Assembly: GCA_045650565.1 (NCBI GenBank) | Contig: JAZRRG010000023.1 | Coordinates: 1 to 48,954, forward strand | Direction of reading: 5' to 3' | DNA from: SIG565 sp045650565 | GTDB lineage: Bacteria > Bacillota > Clostridia > Oscillospirales > Acutalibacteraceae | Length of the DNA: 48,954 nt | Shown here: piece after piece, positions 42,801-48,954 of the stretch | How positions within the stretch are numbered: position 1 is the stretch's first letter | Layout of the letters: every line of letters starts with the position of its first letter | Position numbers and translations under genes: made by a program | The notes under the pieces: generated by a model | Databases searched by the model: none | Seen by the model: the letters and a program-made list of their open reading frames with translations, nothing else | What the model was told of the DNA's origin: nothing

Positions 42801-43829
42801 TTATACAATACCTAAAGCCATTTCAACCAGCAGTGCTACAATAACAACAAGCGCCGATATAATAAAACCGTGTATCATAGGTCTAATTCCCGATTTTTTC
42901 ATATCCTTAAAGGATGTGTTAAGCCCTATAGCCGCCAAGGCGCATACCATTAAAAACTTACTTACCGATTTTGTTGTGGTAACCATCTGGGTAGGAATGG
43001 TGAATATACTCGCTATAATGGACATCGTCAAAAATCCCAAAATAAACCAAGGAAATATTTTTCTGAAACTAAAATTAGTCCGTATTGTCGCTTTATCCTC
43101 ACCCGCCGCTATGGCTTCTTTTCTTTTAATGCGTGTTTGAATAAGGGCAAAGGTTAAAACGGTGGGTATGATTGATAGGGTACGTGTAAGCTTTACCATA
43201 GTGGCAAAATCACCCGCCGCCTCGGAAAATGCATATCCGGTTGCTACTACCGAGGAGGTATCGTTAACAGCCGTTCCTGCCCAAATACCGAATGCCTCGG
43301 CGCTCATGCCCATAGCTCTGCCCATAATGGGGAAGAGAATTATCATTGCCATATCAAAAAGGAAGGTTGCTGACATAGCATAGGCAATATCGCTGTCCTC
43401 GGCGTCAATAGTAGGCGCTATTGCTGCGATTGCCGAGCCACCGCAAATTCCCGTTCCTGCGGAAATTAGGTTGGAAAGCTTCCAGTTAAGACCCAGCGCC
43501 TTGCCTATAAAATACCCCCCGCCAAAGCAGGTCGCAAGTGTGAAAAGCATAACAACCAGCGACATTTTACCGACCTGCAAAATCGTGTTTATATTGAGAG
43601 AAAGACCAAGCAAAATTATGGCAAATTTCAGCACTTTTTTGGAGGTGAATTTAACTCCCGAGGCCAAAAAACTGTTTTTGCCGATAAAATGATTTACAAG
43701 CATACCTATAAACATTGCAATTACCGCACCGCCAATTATATGAATAGGTAAAAGATTTTCTATATAGCAAGCCACTATAGCAATTAAGACCGATGCCGCA
43801 ATTCCCGATAAGAATTTTAATGCTTTCAT
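42801..43829 (-). CDS. YeiH family putative sulfate exporter
   Basis: Polytopic membrane protein of 342 residues with about ten helices. Family patterns are IIGGAVIAMFIGMLVN, KKVLKFAIILLGLSLN, GTGICGGSAIAAIAPTI and GIWAGTAVNDTSSVVATGY. Relatives are annotated as putative sulfate exporters, some near sulfonate-degrading enzymes; function is unproven. ATG 43829 with GAGGAAGG is chosen; the frame extends 66 bases upstream without support. Confidence 0.9.
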   Translation of the reverse strand: MKALKFLSGIAASVLIAIVACYIENLLPIHIIGGAVIAMFIGMLVNHFIGKNSFLASGVKFTSKKVLKFAIILLGLSLNINTILQVGKMSLVVMLFTLATCFGGGYFIGKALGLNWKLSNLISAGTGICGGSAIAAIAPTIDAEDSDIAYAMSATFLFDMAMIILFPIMGRAMGMSAEAFGIWAGTAVNDTSSVVATGYAFSEAAGDFATMVKLTRTLSIIPTVLTFALIQTRIKRKEAIAAGEDKATIRTNFSFRKIFPWFILGFLTMSIIASIFTIPTQMVTTTKSVSKFLMVCALAAIGLNTSFKDMKKSGIRPMIHGFIISALVVIVALLVEMALGIV

Positions 43830-43896
43830 AAAAACGCCTTCCTCACAGCAAAATATTACCATATAGAGTATACAATACTTTATAGAAAAACACAAT

Positions 43897-43927
43897 AAAA
43901 AGCGAGGTAATTTCCACCTCGCTTTTT
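43897..43927 (-). terminator. Terminator after the zinc dehydrogenase gene
   Basis: 12-bp perfect stem AAAAAGCGAGGT / ACCTCGCTTTTT with a seven-base loop and T5 end on the minus strand, 12 bases after the stop codon of the dehydrogenase. Confidence 0.9.
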
Positions 43928-43939
43928 ATGTAGGATAGA

Positions 43940-45079
43940 TTATTCCATAACGATAGCAATCTTAACGCCGGTGAGAGAAATATTTTTCTCCATAGCGTCA
44001 ACATACTGCTCTAACGGATAGTGGTCTGTTACGAGCTTCTCAATCGGAATAGACATCTCGCTGGCTTTCTTTATAAAGCCGAGAGTTTCAATGTACTCGT
44101 TAGCGCTGTATACCCAAGAACCAACCAAGGTGATTTCCTTATTGCAAAGGTCAAAGTGGGGGTTCATTGTGCATTCGCCTGCGTTTACAAAGAAGCCCAT
44201 TTCGCAATATCCGCCACCACGACGAACATACTTGTAAGCATCAGCAGCTGCCTGCGGAACACCTGTGCACTGGAATACAAAATCAGCACCAAAGCCGTGT
44301 GTGAGTTCTTGTACCTTAGCAACTCTCTCTTCAATTGTCTTGAGCTCTCTAAAGTTGATAACAGCAGTAGCGCCCATTTCTTTAGCGAGAGCCAAACGAG
44401 AGTCAACACCGTCAACAGCGATAATGTTTACAACGCCTGCTGCCTTGAGAACTGCAATCTGCATAAGACCGATAGGTCCGCAGCCCTGTACTAATACAGT
44501 AGAACCAAAGTTTATAAGATTTGTAGATTTAGCACGGTTCCAGGAGTGTACGCAAACGCAAGCCGGCTCGATAAGCATTCTCTCATCAACTGACATACCG
44601 TTTACTACAAAGATAGAGGAGTTCTTGCGAACCAAAATGTGCTCTGCAAACCAACCGTTGTTGTGATGCTCAGCATCGTCCTCAATCAAACCATAAACGC
44701 CAAGACCTGCGCAGAGGTTAGGAAGCTCAGGATAACGACGGCAATAGTCACACTCTCCACAAAGAAGAACAGAGGTAACAACCTTGTCGCCAACTTTGAT
44801 GGGGTCGCCCTTAGTGTCAACAGTAACACCTTCGCCGATTGCTACAACCTCACCGGTGCCTTCATGTCCAAGAACGATTTCCTTATATCCGAACGGATTA
44901 TAACGATATTCGTGAACGTCGGTACCGCAGATGCCACAGCCCTCAACCTTAACAAGAATTTCGCCGGGACCGGGGGTGGGGATTTCAACGTCACGGAATT
45001 CAACGATTGCCTCGCCCTCAACGCCATCTACAATTTTCGGCTTAACAAGATAAGCCACTTTTGATGTTGCCATAAACAT
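43940..45079 (-). CDS. Zinc-dependent alcohol dehydrogenase (threonine/sorbitol dehydrogenase-like)
   Basis: Medium-chain dehydrogenase of about 379 residues. The catalytic zinc site is in GCGICGTDVHEY and GHEGTGEV, the structural zinc cysteines in CGECDYCRRYPELPNLC, and the NAD loop in VLVQGCGPIGLMQIAVLKAAG. Substrate is not deducible; sorbitol, threonine or other secondary alcohols are handled by relatives. AAGGAG is four bases from ATG 45079 and ten from ATG 45073, so either may be used; the longer open frame up to 45148 lacks support. Confidence 0.92.
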   Translation of the reverse strand: MFMATSKVAYLVKPKIVDGVEGEAIVEFRDVEIPTPGPGEILVKVEGCGICGTDVHEYRYNPFGYKEIVLGHEGTGEVVAIGEGVTVDTKGDPIKVGDKVVTSVLLCGECDYCRRYPELPNLCAGLGVYGLIEDDAEHHNNGWFAEHILVRKNSSIFVVNGMSVDERMLIEPACVCVHSWNRAKSTNLINFGSTVLVQGCGPIGLMQIAVLKAAGVVNIIAVDGVDSRLALAKEMGATAVINFRELKTIEERVAKVQELTHGFGADFVFQCTGVPQAAADAYKYVRRGGGYCEMGFFVNAGECTMNPHFDLCNKEITLVGSWVYSANEYIETLGFIKKASEMSIPIEKLVTDHYPLEQYVDAMEKNISLTGVKIAIVME

Positions 45080-45198
45080 CCAACTCCTTTTATAAATATA
45101 GTGGTTACTAACCTCTTTAAGTATAACAGTTTGCCAAAAAAATGTCAATCTTTTACTGATGCAACAAACAACAAATATAAGAAAAATTTTAAAAATAA

Positions 45199-45227
45199 TT
45201 GCACTGCTTGAAGCTTTACAGTATAAT
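45199..45227 (+). promoter_or_regulatory. Predicted promoter of the AIM24-family gene
   Basis: TTGCAC (45199-45204), 17-base spacer, TATAAT (45222-45227). A second TATAAT at 45234-45239 lacks a well-spaced -35 box. The start would be near 45234, about 40 bases before the ATG. Confidence 0.65.
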
Positions 45228-45273
45228 AAATATTATAATACCAAGTTGTAAAAATTACGAGGGAGGTAACGGT

Positions 45274-45999
45274 ATGTTAAAATATGAAATTGAGGGCGGT
45301 AATTTACCCGTTGTTACCTGCTATCCTGCACAGGGGCAAACCCTTTGCACTCAAAGAGGCGCTATGAGCTGGATGAGTCCTAATATGAATATGGAAACCG
45401 GCAGCGGCGGCGGGATAAAAAAGGCGCTAGGTCGTCTTATCTCGGGGGATTCGATTTTTATTAACGAATATACTGCTCAAGGCGGCGAGGGAATGATTGC
45501 CTTTGCAAGTACCTTCCCCGGTTCAATTATTCCTTTTGAGGTAACACCCGGCAACGGTATTATCGTGCAAAAATCGGGCTTTCTTGCAATGGAAAAGGGG
45601 TTAGACCTATCGCTTTATTTACAAAGAAGATTTGGTGCGGGTTTCTTTGGTGGAGAGGGCTTTATTATGCAAAAAATCACCGGTAACGGAACCGCATTTA
45701 TTGAAATTGACGGCTATTGTAAGGAATATACATTGGCCGCAAACGAGACCATTATTGTCGATACAGGGTATCTTGCTGCTATGAGCGAGACCTGCAGTAT
45801 GGACATTCAGTCGGTCAAGGGAATTAAAAATGTACTGTTTGGCGGCGAGGGACTGTTCCATACCCGTGTCACAGGACCCGGAAAGGTATATATTCAGTCT
45901 ATGCCCATTTATAACACCGCAATGCGCTTGGCACCCTTTATGCCCAAATCATCAAGCGAGAAGGATGGAATTAATATAAATTTCGGCGGAAATAATTAG
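45274..45999 (+). CDS. AIM24/TIGR00266 family protein
   Basis: Soluble all-beta protein of 241 residues, rich in glycine. Patterns such as MLKYEIEGGNLPVVTCYPAQGQ at the start, GGSIxx-like repeats (PGSIIPFEVTPGNGIIVQKSGFLA), and VKGIKNVLFGGEGLFHTRVTGPGKVYIQS near the end identify the bacterial relatives of mitochondrial AIM24, whose role is unknown. GGGAGG stands eight bases before ATG 45274; the frame upstream is not used. It is a single-gene unit with its own promoter and terminator. Confidence 0.9.
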   Translation: MLKYEIEGGNLPVVTCYPAQGQTLCTQRGAMSWMSPNMNMETGSGGGIKKALGRLISGDSIFINEYTAQGGEGMIAFASTFPGSIIPFEVTPGNGIIVQKSGFLAMEKGLDLSLYLQRRFGAGFFGGEGFIMQKITGNGTAFIEIDGYCKEYTLAANETIIVDTGYLAAMSETCSMDIQSVKGIKNVLFGGEGLFHTRVTGPGKVYIQSMPIYNTAMRLAPFMPKSSSEKDGININFGGNN

Positions 46000-46015
46000 T
46001 TAGCCCTCAAAATTC

Positions 46016-46058
46016 AAAAGAACAACCGATGCTTAACACAAGCATAGGTTGTTCTTTT
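46016..46058. terminator. Terminator after the AIM24-family gene
   Basis: AAAAGAACAACC / GGTTGTTCTTTT outer stem, then a one-base bulge on each side and an inner ATGCTT / AAGCAT stem, with a five-base loop. Symmetric A/T ends allow termination from both sides, including from the leftward promoter near 46130. Confidence 0.88.
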
Positions 46059-46174
46059 ATATTTGTATGTTTTATTTTGATTCTATACCAAACATAGCCC
46101 GAAACAATTACTCCTTGTCTTATAAATTCTTAATTTTATGATAGCAGACCCTATTCAAAAAGTAAATTATCACA

Positions 46175-46244
46175 GTAGGGGAGGCGGTTCGCCTCCCGAT
46201 AGGGTCTCGACAATCTTTCACGGGAGGGGAAACCCCTCCCCTAC
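46175..46244. repeat. GC-rich palindromic element (REP/MITE-like)
   Basis: A 70-base block bounded by inverted repeats GTAGGGGAGG and CCTCCCCTAC. It contains two tight hairpins, GGGAGGCG/CGCCTCCC and GGGAGGGG/CCCCTCCC, in otherwise AT-rich DNA. AGACCCTAT (46146-46154) and ATAGGGTCT (46199-46207) form a further stem across the left hairpin. It has no coding potential. Such GC-rich palindromes are often dispersed in genomes, but copy number cannot be judged here. Confidence 0.7.
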
Positions 46245-46274
46245 GAAACGTGACAAGGAGATTATTATATAATT

Positions 46275-46355
46275 ATGAAAGCAACAGGTATTGTACGCCG
46301 CATAGAGGAATGCGTTATAATAGGGCAAACCGGAGGAAACCCGCATAAACACTAG
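46275..46355 (+). CDS. Mini-ORF 1, SpoVT-like first eleven residues
   Basis: 26 codons with AAGGAG ten to fifteen bases before the ATG. The peptide MKATGIVRRIEECVIIGQT then GGNPHKH begins exactly like SpoVT/AbrB-type regulators (MKATGIVRRI) but diverges before the DNA-binding core. The second copy shares the start up to GQT. Codons 7-9 differ between copies only by synonymous changes (GTA/GTT, CGC/AGA, CGC/AGA), which suggests that the peptide, or its ancestor, was under selection. The hairpin begins at its codon 15. Confidence 0.45.
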   Translation: MKATGIVRRIEECVIIGQTGGNPHKH

Positions 46356-46424
46356 GGCTTTCGCTGGTTTGCCCTATTGAACACAAGGGTGTCAAAATAG
46401 GTTTTCGGCGGTTTTTATACATAG

Positions 46425-46455
46425 CAAAAGCGAGGTGAACATCACCTCGCTTTTG
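46425..46455. terminator. Terminator of the orphan membrane-protein gene
   Basis: 13-bp stem CAAAAGCGAGGTG / CACCTCGCTTTTG with a five-base loop, four bases beyond the minus-strand stop codon at 46459. It also separates repeat copy 1 from the gene. Confidence 0.88.
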
Positions 46456-46458
46456 TGG

Positions 46459-47181
46459 TTAACTATTGTTCAATAAAACTTGATTTATAAATTTAATAAC
46501 GCCTTTATATCTGCTGATTTCTGCTAAATCACATTCGCTATAAAGTGGTGGAATCATAATTTGATTACCAACAACAGCAATATTTATAATTCCCTCTACT
46601 CTAGTTAAATTTCGATTGGCATTTTGGGAAAGAAATTGATATAATGCATCGTTTAATACATCGGTGCAAATAATATTAAAACGCATCATATTGCCGGCCT
46701 CCATTCGATTTACCCGCTGCGATATATTCAACTCTTTATTTGCCTTTTTATTGATGCGGTCTTTTGCATTATCAAAATCTTTCTTATTGAAATTATCCGT
46801 TTTATAAATTACGGTTCTCAATTTGAAGATTTTCTTTAATCGGAAAAATCGAACATCTTCTGATGTAGATAGTTGATTTTCTTCATTTGTTAAATTCTCA
46901 AAGATATTGACGATTTTTTCAAAAGTCAAATTCTTTTCGCCATTAAAAACGACAGGTTTATAAATGTTTTCTTTTGCCTCTTTTTTAGTAGTACGACTAC
47001 TGTGTATGAGATATACAATGCAAACAGCAGCAATAACAAAAAAGATGATAGCAACAAAAGAAGGGATAAATAAAAACAAAATTCCAAAGCCGATTGAAAT
47101 AATGGTCGAAAGAATAGCAATTAAAGAAAGCATTGCTCGCCTTTGAAGTTTTTTAGTATGTAATTTAAGTTCTTCGTTCAA
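46459..47181 (-). CDS. Orphan membrane protein with two N-terminal helices
   Basis: I do not recognise the family. 240 residues: a short basic start, two closely spaced membrane helices (about 17-37 and 39-61), then ~180 cytosolic residues rich in Asn, Lys, Ile and Phe, with no known catalytic motif (segments SEDVRFFRLKKIFKLRTVIY, NRMEAGNMMRFNIICTDVL and GIINIAVVGNQIMIPPLYSE). It starts at TTG 47181 with AGGTGAT as ribosome binding site. Its base composition is more AT-rich than its neighbours. It lies alone between the two direct repeats and takes its promoter from copy 2, which suggests it moves or duplicates with that module. Confidence 0.8.
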   Translation of the reverse strand: MNEELKLHTKKLQRRAMLSLIAILSTIISIGFGILFLFIPSFVAIIFFVIAAVCIVYLIHSSRTTKKEAKENIYKPVVFNGEKNLTFEKIVNIFENLTNEENQLSTSEDVRFFRLKKIFKLRTVIYKTDNFNKKDFDNAKDRINKKANKELNISQRVNRMEAGNMMRFNIICTDVLNDALYQFLSQNANRNLTRVEGIINIAVVGNQIMIPPLYSECDLAEISRYKGVIKFINQVLLNNS

Positions 47182-47202
47182 CTAAATCACCTCATTTATT
47201 TT

Positions 47203-47231
47203 ATTATATCACAACCGATTCAAAAAGTAAA
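47203..47231 (-). promoter_or_regulatory. Predicted promoter of the orphan membrane-protein gene
   Basis: Minus strand TTTACT (47231-47226), 17-base spacer, TATAAT (47208-47203), about 20 bases before the TTG start codon. It is part of the duplicated 38-base block. Confidence 0.65.
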
Positions 47232-47302
47232 TCTTGCGGTATATTTCTCCCACAATTACAGATAATAACAACACAATTTGTAATTTAAGGAGAAAAGTAT
47301 AT

Positions 47303-47365
47303 ATGAAAGCAACAGGTATTGTTAGAAGAATAGAGGCTTGTGTTATAATAGGGCAAACCGCTTGA
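47303..47365 (+). CDS. Mini-ORF 2, SpoVT-like first eleven residues
   Basis: 20 codons, peptide MKATGIVRRIEACVIIGQTA, with AAGGAG eight to thirteen bases before the ATG. It equals mini-ORF 1 up to GQT except for one residue, then stops earlier. It may be a real small peptide, a leader peptide for the hairpin, or a residue of a spoVT-type gene; the sequence alone does not decide. Confidence 0.45.
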   Translation: MKATGIVRRIEACVIIGQTA

Positions 47366-47527
47366 AATGCGCATAAACACTGGGGTTTTCGCTAGTTTGC
47401 CCTATTGAACACAAGCCCCTAATTTTATGGTTTTCGGCGGTTTTTAGAAAGGAGGACTTGCTTCTAAGAACACGCGTCAGAAATCCATACTCTGAGCAGC
47501 CAAAATTAAATATTCAAACTGTCACAA

Positions 47528-47571
47528 GTAAAAGCCGAATGGGTATTAAAACTCATTCGGCTTTGTGCTTT
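47528..47571. terminator. Hairpin after the repeat region
   Basis: AAAGCCGAATG / CATTCGGCTTT stem followed by T-rich sequence with interruptions. It lies in the 493-base stretch without a regular gene between the orphan gene and the TasA-like gene; besides copy 2, nothing else was recognised there (47456-47525). Confidence 0.65.
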
Positions 47572-47591
47572 TGTAAATTTTTCTAATCATC

Positions 47592-47620
47592 TTGATTTTT
47601 GCATAGTTAAGTAGTATAAT
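47592..47620 (+). promoter_or_regulatory. Predicted promoter of the TasA-like gene
   Basis: TTGATT (47592-47597), 17-base spacer, TATAAT (47615-47620). Start near 47627; leader of about 48 bases with AAGGAG before the ATG at 47675. Confidence 0.7.
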
Positions 47621-47674
47621 GAAAATACTCGGTAAAATTAAACTGTTTCCGGGAAGATAAGGAGATGTTTATTT

Positions 47675-48307
47675 ATGAAAAAACTTAGTCTTTTAATTGC
47701 ACTTTGTATGTTGCTCACCATTGGCGGTGTATATGCAACATGGTCTTATGTTGGCTCAACAGACATCATTGACGCTTTTGCAGAAAGCAAAGTAACAATT
47801 ACCGATGCTGTAATCGAAGGAACCAACGGTATTTACAAAATTGATAGCAATCTTGTTCTTACTGTGGATCAGGCGAATGATGACCACGAGGCAGAGCTTG
47901 TTTTTGGTTCTAACAACGACCAACCTGTTTATTTGACAGTAACCTTCACACCCAGTGTAAATGCACCTCAAGCCATTAAGGAAAATGCAGTTGAATCCGA
48001 ACTTTATTTCGGTGTTACAACGCCTATGCAATATAAAATGGACGCTGAGGGCAATTATGCCGCTGACGGAACACCTGTTGACATTTTTAGTTTTGCAAAT
48101 TCCGGTAACGGAATCCTTGATAACACATTTGAATGGACAAAGAATGATGATGGCACCTTTACATACAGTTTGAATGTGGAACAATTAAAGGAACAGATTT
48201 CTCTCTCTCAAACCTTCGTTTTAGATATCAAGGCAGAGCATGACGCTTTCCGTGATGCCCTTGTAGGAAATATTGTTGCCAGAGTAACTGACGGTACCGT
48301 TAACTAA
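47675..48307 (+). CDS. TasA/CalY-like SipW-dependent secreted protein
   Basis: 210 residues. A signal peptide (about 1-22) has the SipW-dependent look: a short hydrophobic core, then GGVYATWSYVGS. The rest is a Thr/Asn/Asp-rich beta domain (for example VYLTVTFTPSVNA and DIFSFANSGNGIL) without cysteines. TasA/CalY proteins form extracellular fibres or matrix in Bacillus; here the fold is inferred from the signal region, size and the adjacent SipW-type peptidase. Residues beyond the signal are not distinctive enough to name the protein further. Confidence 0.8.
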   Translation: MKKLSLLIALCMLLTIGGVYATWSYVGSTDIIDAFAESKVTITDAVIEGTNGIYKIDSNLVLTVDQANDDHEAELVFGSNNDQPVYLTVTFTPSVNAPQAIKENAVESELYFGVTTPMQYKMDAEGNYAADGTPVDIFSFANSGNGILDNTFEWTKNDDGTFTYSLNVEQLKEQISLSQTFVLDIKAEHDAFRDALVGNIVARVTDGTVN

Positions 48308-48319
48308 GTATAAAATCTA

Positions 48320-48356
48320 ACACCGATATGGCCGTCAAACAGCTATATCGGTGTTT
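48320..48356 (+). terminator. Hairpin between the TasA-like gene and the signal peptidase
   Basis: 11-bp stem AACACCGATAT / ATATCGGTGTT with a 15-base loop and a weak T-rich tail (TTATTATTT). Because the next gene follows closely with no clear promoter, it more likely works as a partial terminator that makes much more fibre protein than peptidase. Confidence 0.7.
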
Positions 48357-48380
48357 ATTATTTCGTTTGGAAAATTCAGT

Positions 48381-48954
48381 ATGAAAATGACACCGTATGA
48401 GATTTACGTCTTTATCCTGTGCTTTATTGTATTTTCGCTTTTGACAGCGATGTTCACATATTTAATCAGCTCTATTACCAAAATGGAATTGGAGTTAATT
48501 CAGTACGGACACAGAGATGAAGCAATCAAAAAAGAACTGAATAAAAAGAGACAAGAAAGCCGAGTTTTTCTCTGGGTTAACAGAATCGTCTCACTTTTGT
48601 TGTGCGTTATCTTTGTAACGGCATTCTTTTTTGCTGTATACATTCGCACGACAGAAGATCGACCTGCCAACGGAATTCCGTCTATTAAGGTGGTTAAAAG
48701 CGAGTCTATGTCCAAAAAGCATCCGGATAACACATATCTGGTCGATAATAAACTGGCCAACCAACTACAAATGTTTGATATTGTGGTTTGTCGCCATCTT
48801 CCCACCGAAGATGAATTGAAATTATATGATGTCGTGGTGTATAAGCAAGAAGATGTTTATGTAATTCATCGCATTGTTGGTATTGAAGAGCCAAACGAAC
48901 AGCATCCGAACGAACGACATTTCTTGTTGCAGGGCGATGCTGTGGAGCGACCTG
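48381..48954 (+). CDS. Signal peptidase I, SipW (ER) type, 3' end outside the window
   Basis: 191 codons to the window edge. Two membrane helices (about 8-32 and 66-88) frame a charged cytosolic segment. The catalytic Ser109 lies in KSESMSKK. At the second catalytic position the protein has His163 (VYVIHRIVGIEE) instead of Lys, the mark of the SipW/archaeal-eukaryotic type. FLLQGDAVERP near the edge is the conserved box E. It most likely cleaves the preceding TasA-like protein. No strong ribosome binding site precedes ATG 48381. Confidence 0.88.
   Translation, partial: MKMTPYEIYVFILCFIVFSLLTAMFTYLISSITKMELELIQYGHRDEAIKKELNKKRQESRVFLWVNRIVSLLLCVIFVTAFFFAVYIRTTEDRPANGIPSIKVVKSESMSKKHPDNTYLVDNKLANQLQMFDIVVCRHLPTEDELKLYDVVVYKQEDVYVIHRIVGIEEPNEQHPNERHFLLQGDAVERP

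Larger units (their letters stand above)
46130..46417 (+). repeat. Copy 1 of a direct-repeat module (leftward promoter, SpoVT-like mini-ORF, hairpin)
   Basis: The module recurs 1028 bases later (47195-47452). From left to right: a 38-base block (46130-46167) matching copy 2 at 32 of 38 positions, which on the minus strand reads as TTTACT, 17 bases, TATCAT; an AAGGAG site; the mini-ORF from 46275; a hairpin with a perfect 13-bp stem (AATAGGGCAAACC at 46319-46331, GGTTTGCCCTATT at 46366-46378) and a 34-base loop containing GCATAAACACT; then TTGAACACAAG and a shared end, GGTTTTCGGCGGTTTTT. A GC-rich element is inserted between the promoter block and the mini-ORF only in this copy. Confidence 0.8.
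47195..47452 (+). repeat. Copy 2 of the direct-repeat module
   Basis: It carries the same parts as copy 1 in the same order: promoter block (47195-47232), AAGGAG, mini-ORF from 47303, hairpin with a 12-bp stem (AATAGGGCAAAC / GTTTGCCCTATT, 47347-47406) and again a 34-base loop, TTGAACACAAG, and the shared end. The promoter-to-ORF segment is shorter (no GC-rich element) and unrelated in sequence to copy 1. Here the leftward promoter drives an intact gene, while in copy 1 it drives only a few codons. Confidence 0.8.

Noticed and set aside
43897..46455. Shared sequence AAAAGCGAGGT in the hairpins at 43897 and 46425 as a possible dispersed signal
   Set aside because: Both are ordinary terminators with GC stems and A/T ends; an eleven-base match between two such hairpins is weak evidence for a common element.
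46130..47452. CRISPR-like or attachment-site interpretation of the two repeats
   Set aside because: Only two long complex copies with coding and hairpin parts, no regular spacers, no cas genes, no integrase and no tRNA target, so neither label is supported.

Overview
The window looks like chromosomal DNA of a gut-associated low-GC Gram-positive bacterium of the class Clostridia, probably an uncultured Oscillospirales/Ruminococcaceae-type lineage. Grounds: a T-box leader before thrS, a spoVT-like peptide start, strong AGGAGG-type ribosome binding sites, a polA without proofreading residues, a bile-salt-hydrolase-like enzyme and a SipW/TasA-type export pair. Placement to genus is not possible from the sequence alone. 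No rRNA, tRNA, CRISPR array, phage or transposase gene was found.

Region 1 (1-13 kb, minus strand) is a long housekeeping block, read polA > YwlE-type phosphatase/RimI fusion > tsaD > lipid kinase > mreB-mreC-mreD-mrdA > mgsA > hisS > aspS (aspS is cut by the window edge). It joins DNA repair, t6A tRNA modification, rod-shape cell-wall synthesis and two tRNA synthetases. Region 2 (13.1-23.4 kb) is mixed: dus-yebC, a YjdF-like membrane protein, an MgtC-type protein, an M24 peptidase, an M19 dipeptidase, a VanY-like carboxypeptidase, tex, a MATE exporter and two small membrane proteins. Region 3 (23.4-31.3 kb) has thrS under a T-box riboswitch, then a divergent maltodextrin-type operon: binding protein, two permeases, 4-alpha-glucanotransferase and a choloylglycine-hydrolase-family enzyme. 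No ABC ATPase is encoded there.

Region 4 (31.3-45.1 kb) is catabolic. A PocR-domain AraC regulator faces a five-gene operon (isomerase, FGGY kinase, DUF4432 mutarotase-like protein, class II aldolase, Gfo/Idh/MocA oxidoreductase), an isomerase-kinase-aldolase route for an unidentified sugar. A LysR regulator then faces a three-gene acyl-CoA operon (3-hydroxyacyl-CoA dehydrogenase, CaiB-type CoA transferase, thiolase). These could together turn a free 3-hydroxy acid into acetyl-CoA. A YeiH-family transporter and a zinc alcohol dehydrogenase follow on the minus strand.

Region 5 (45.2-49 kb) holds an AIM24-family gene, a repeat-rich stretch and, at the edge, a TasA/CalY-like secreted protein with its SipW-type signal peptidase. 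The repeat stretch has two direct copies, 1028 bp apart, of a module: a leftward promoter back to back with a tiny rightward ORF that begins like SpoVT, followed by a 12-13 bp stem hairpin. An orphan two-helix membrane protein lies between them. This module is the best candidate here for something undescribed.
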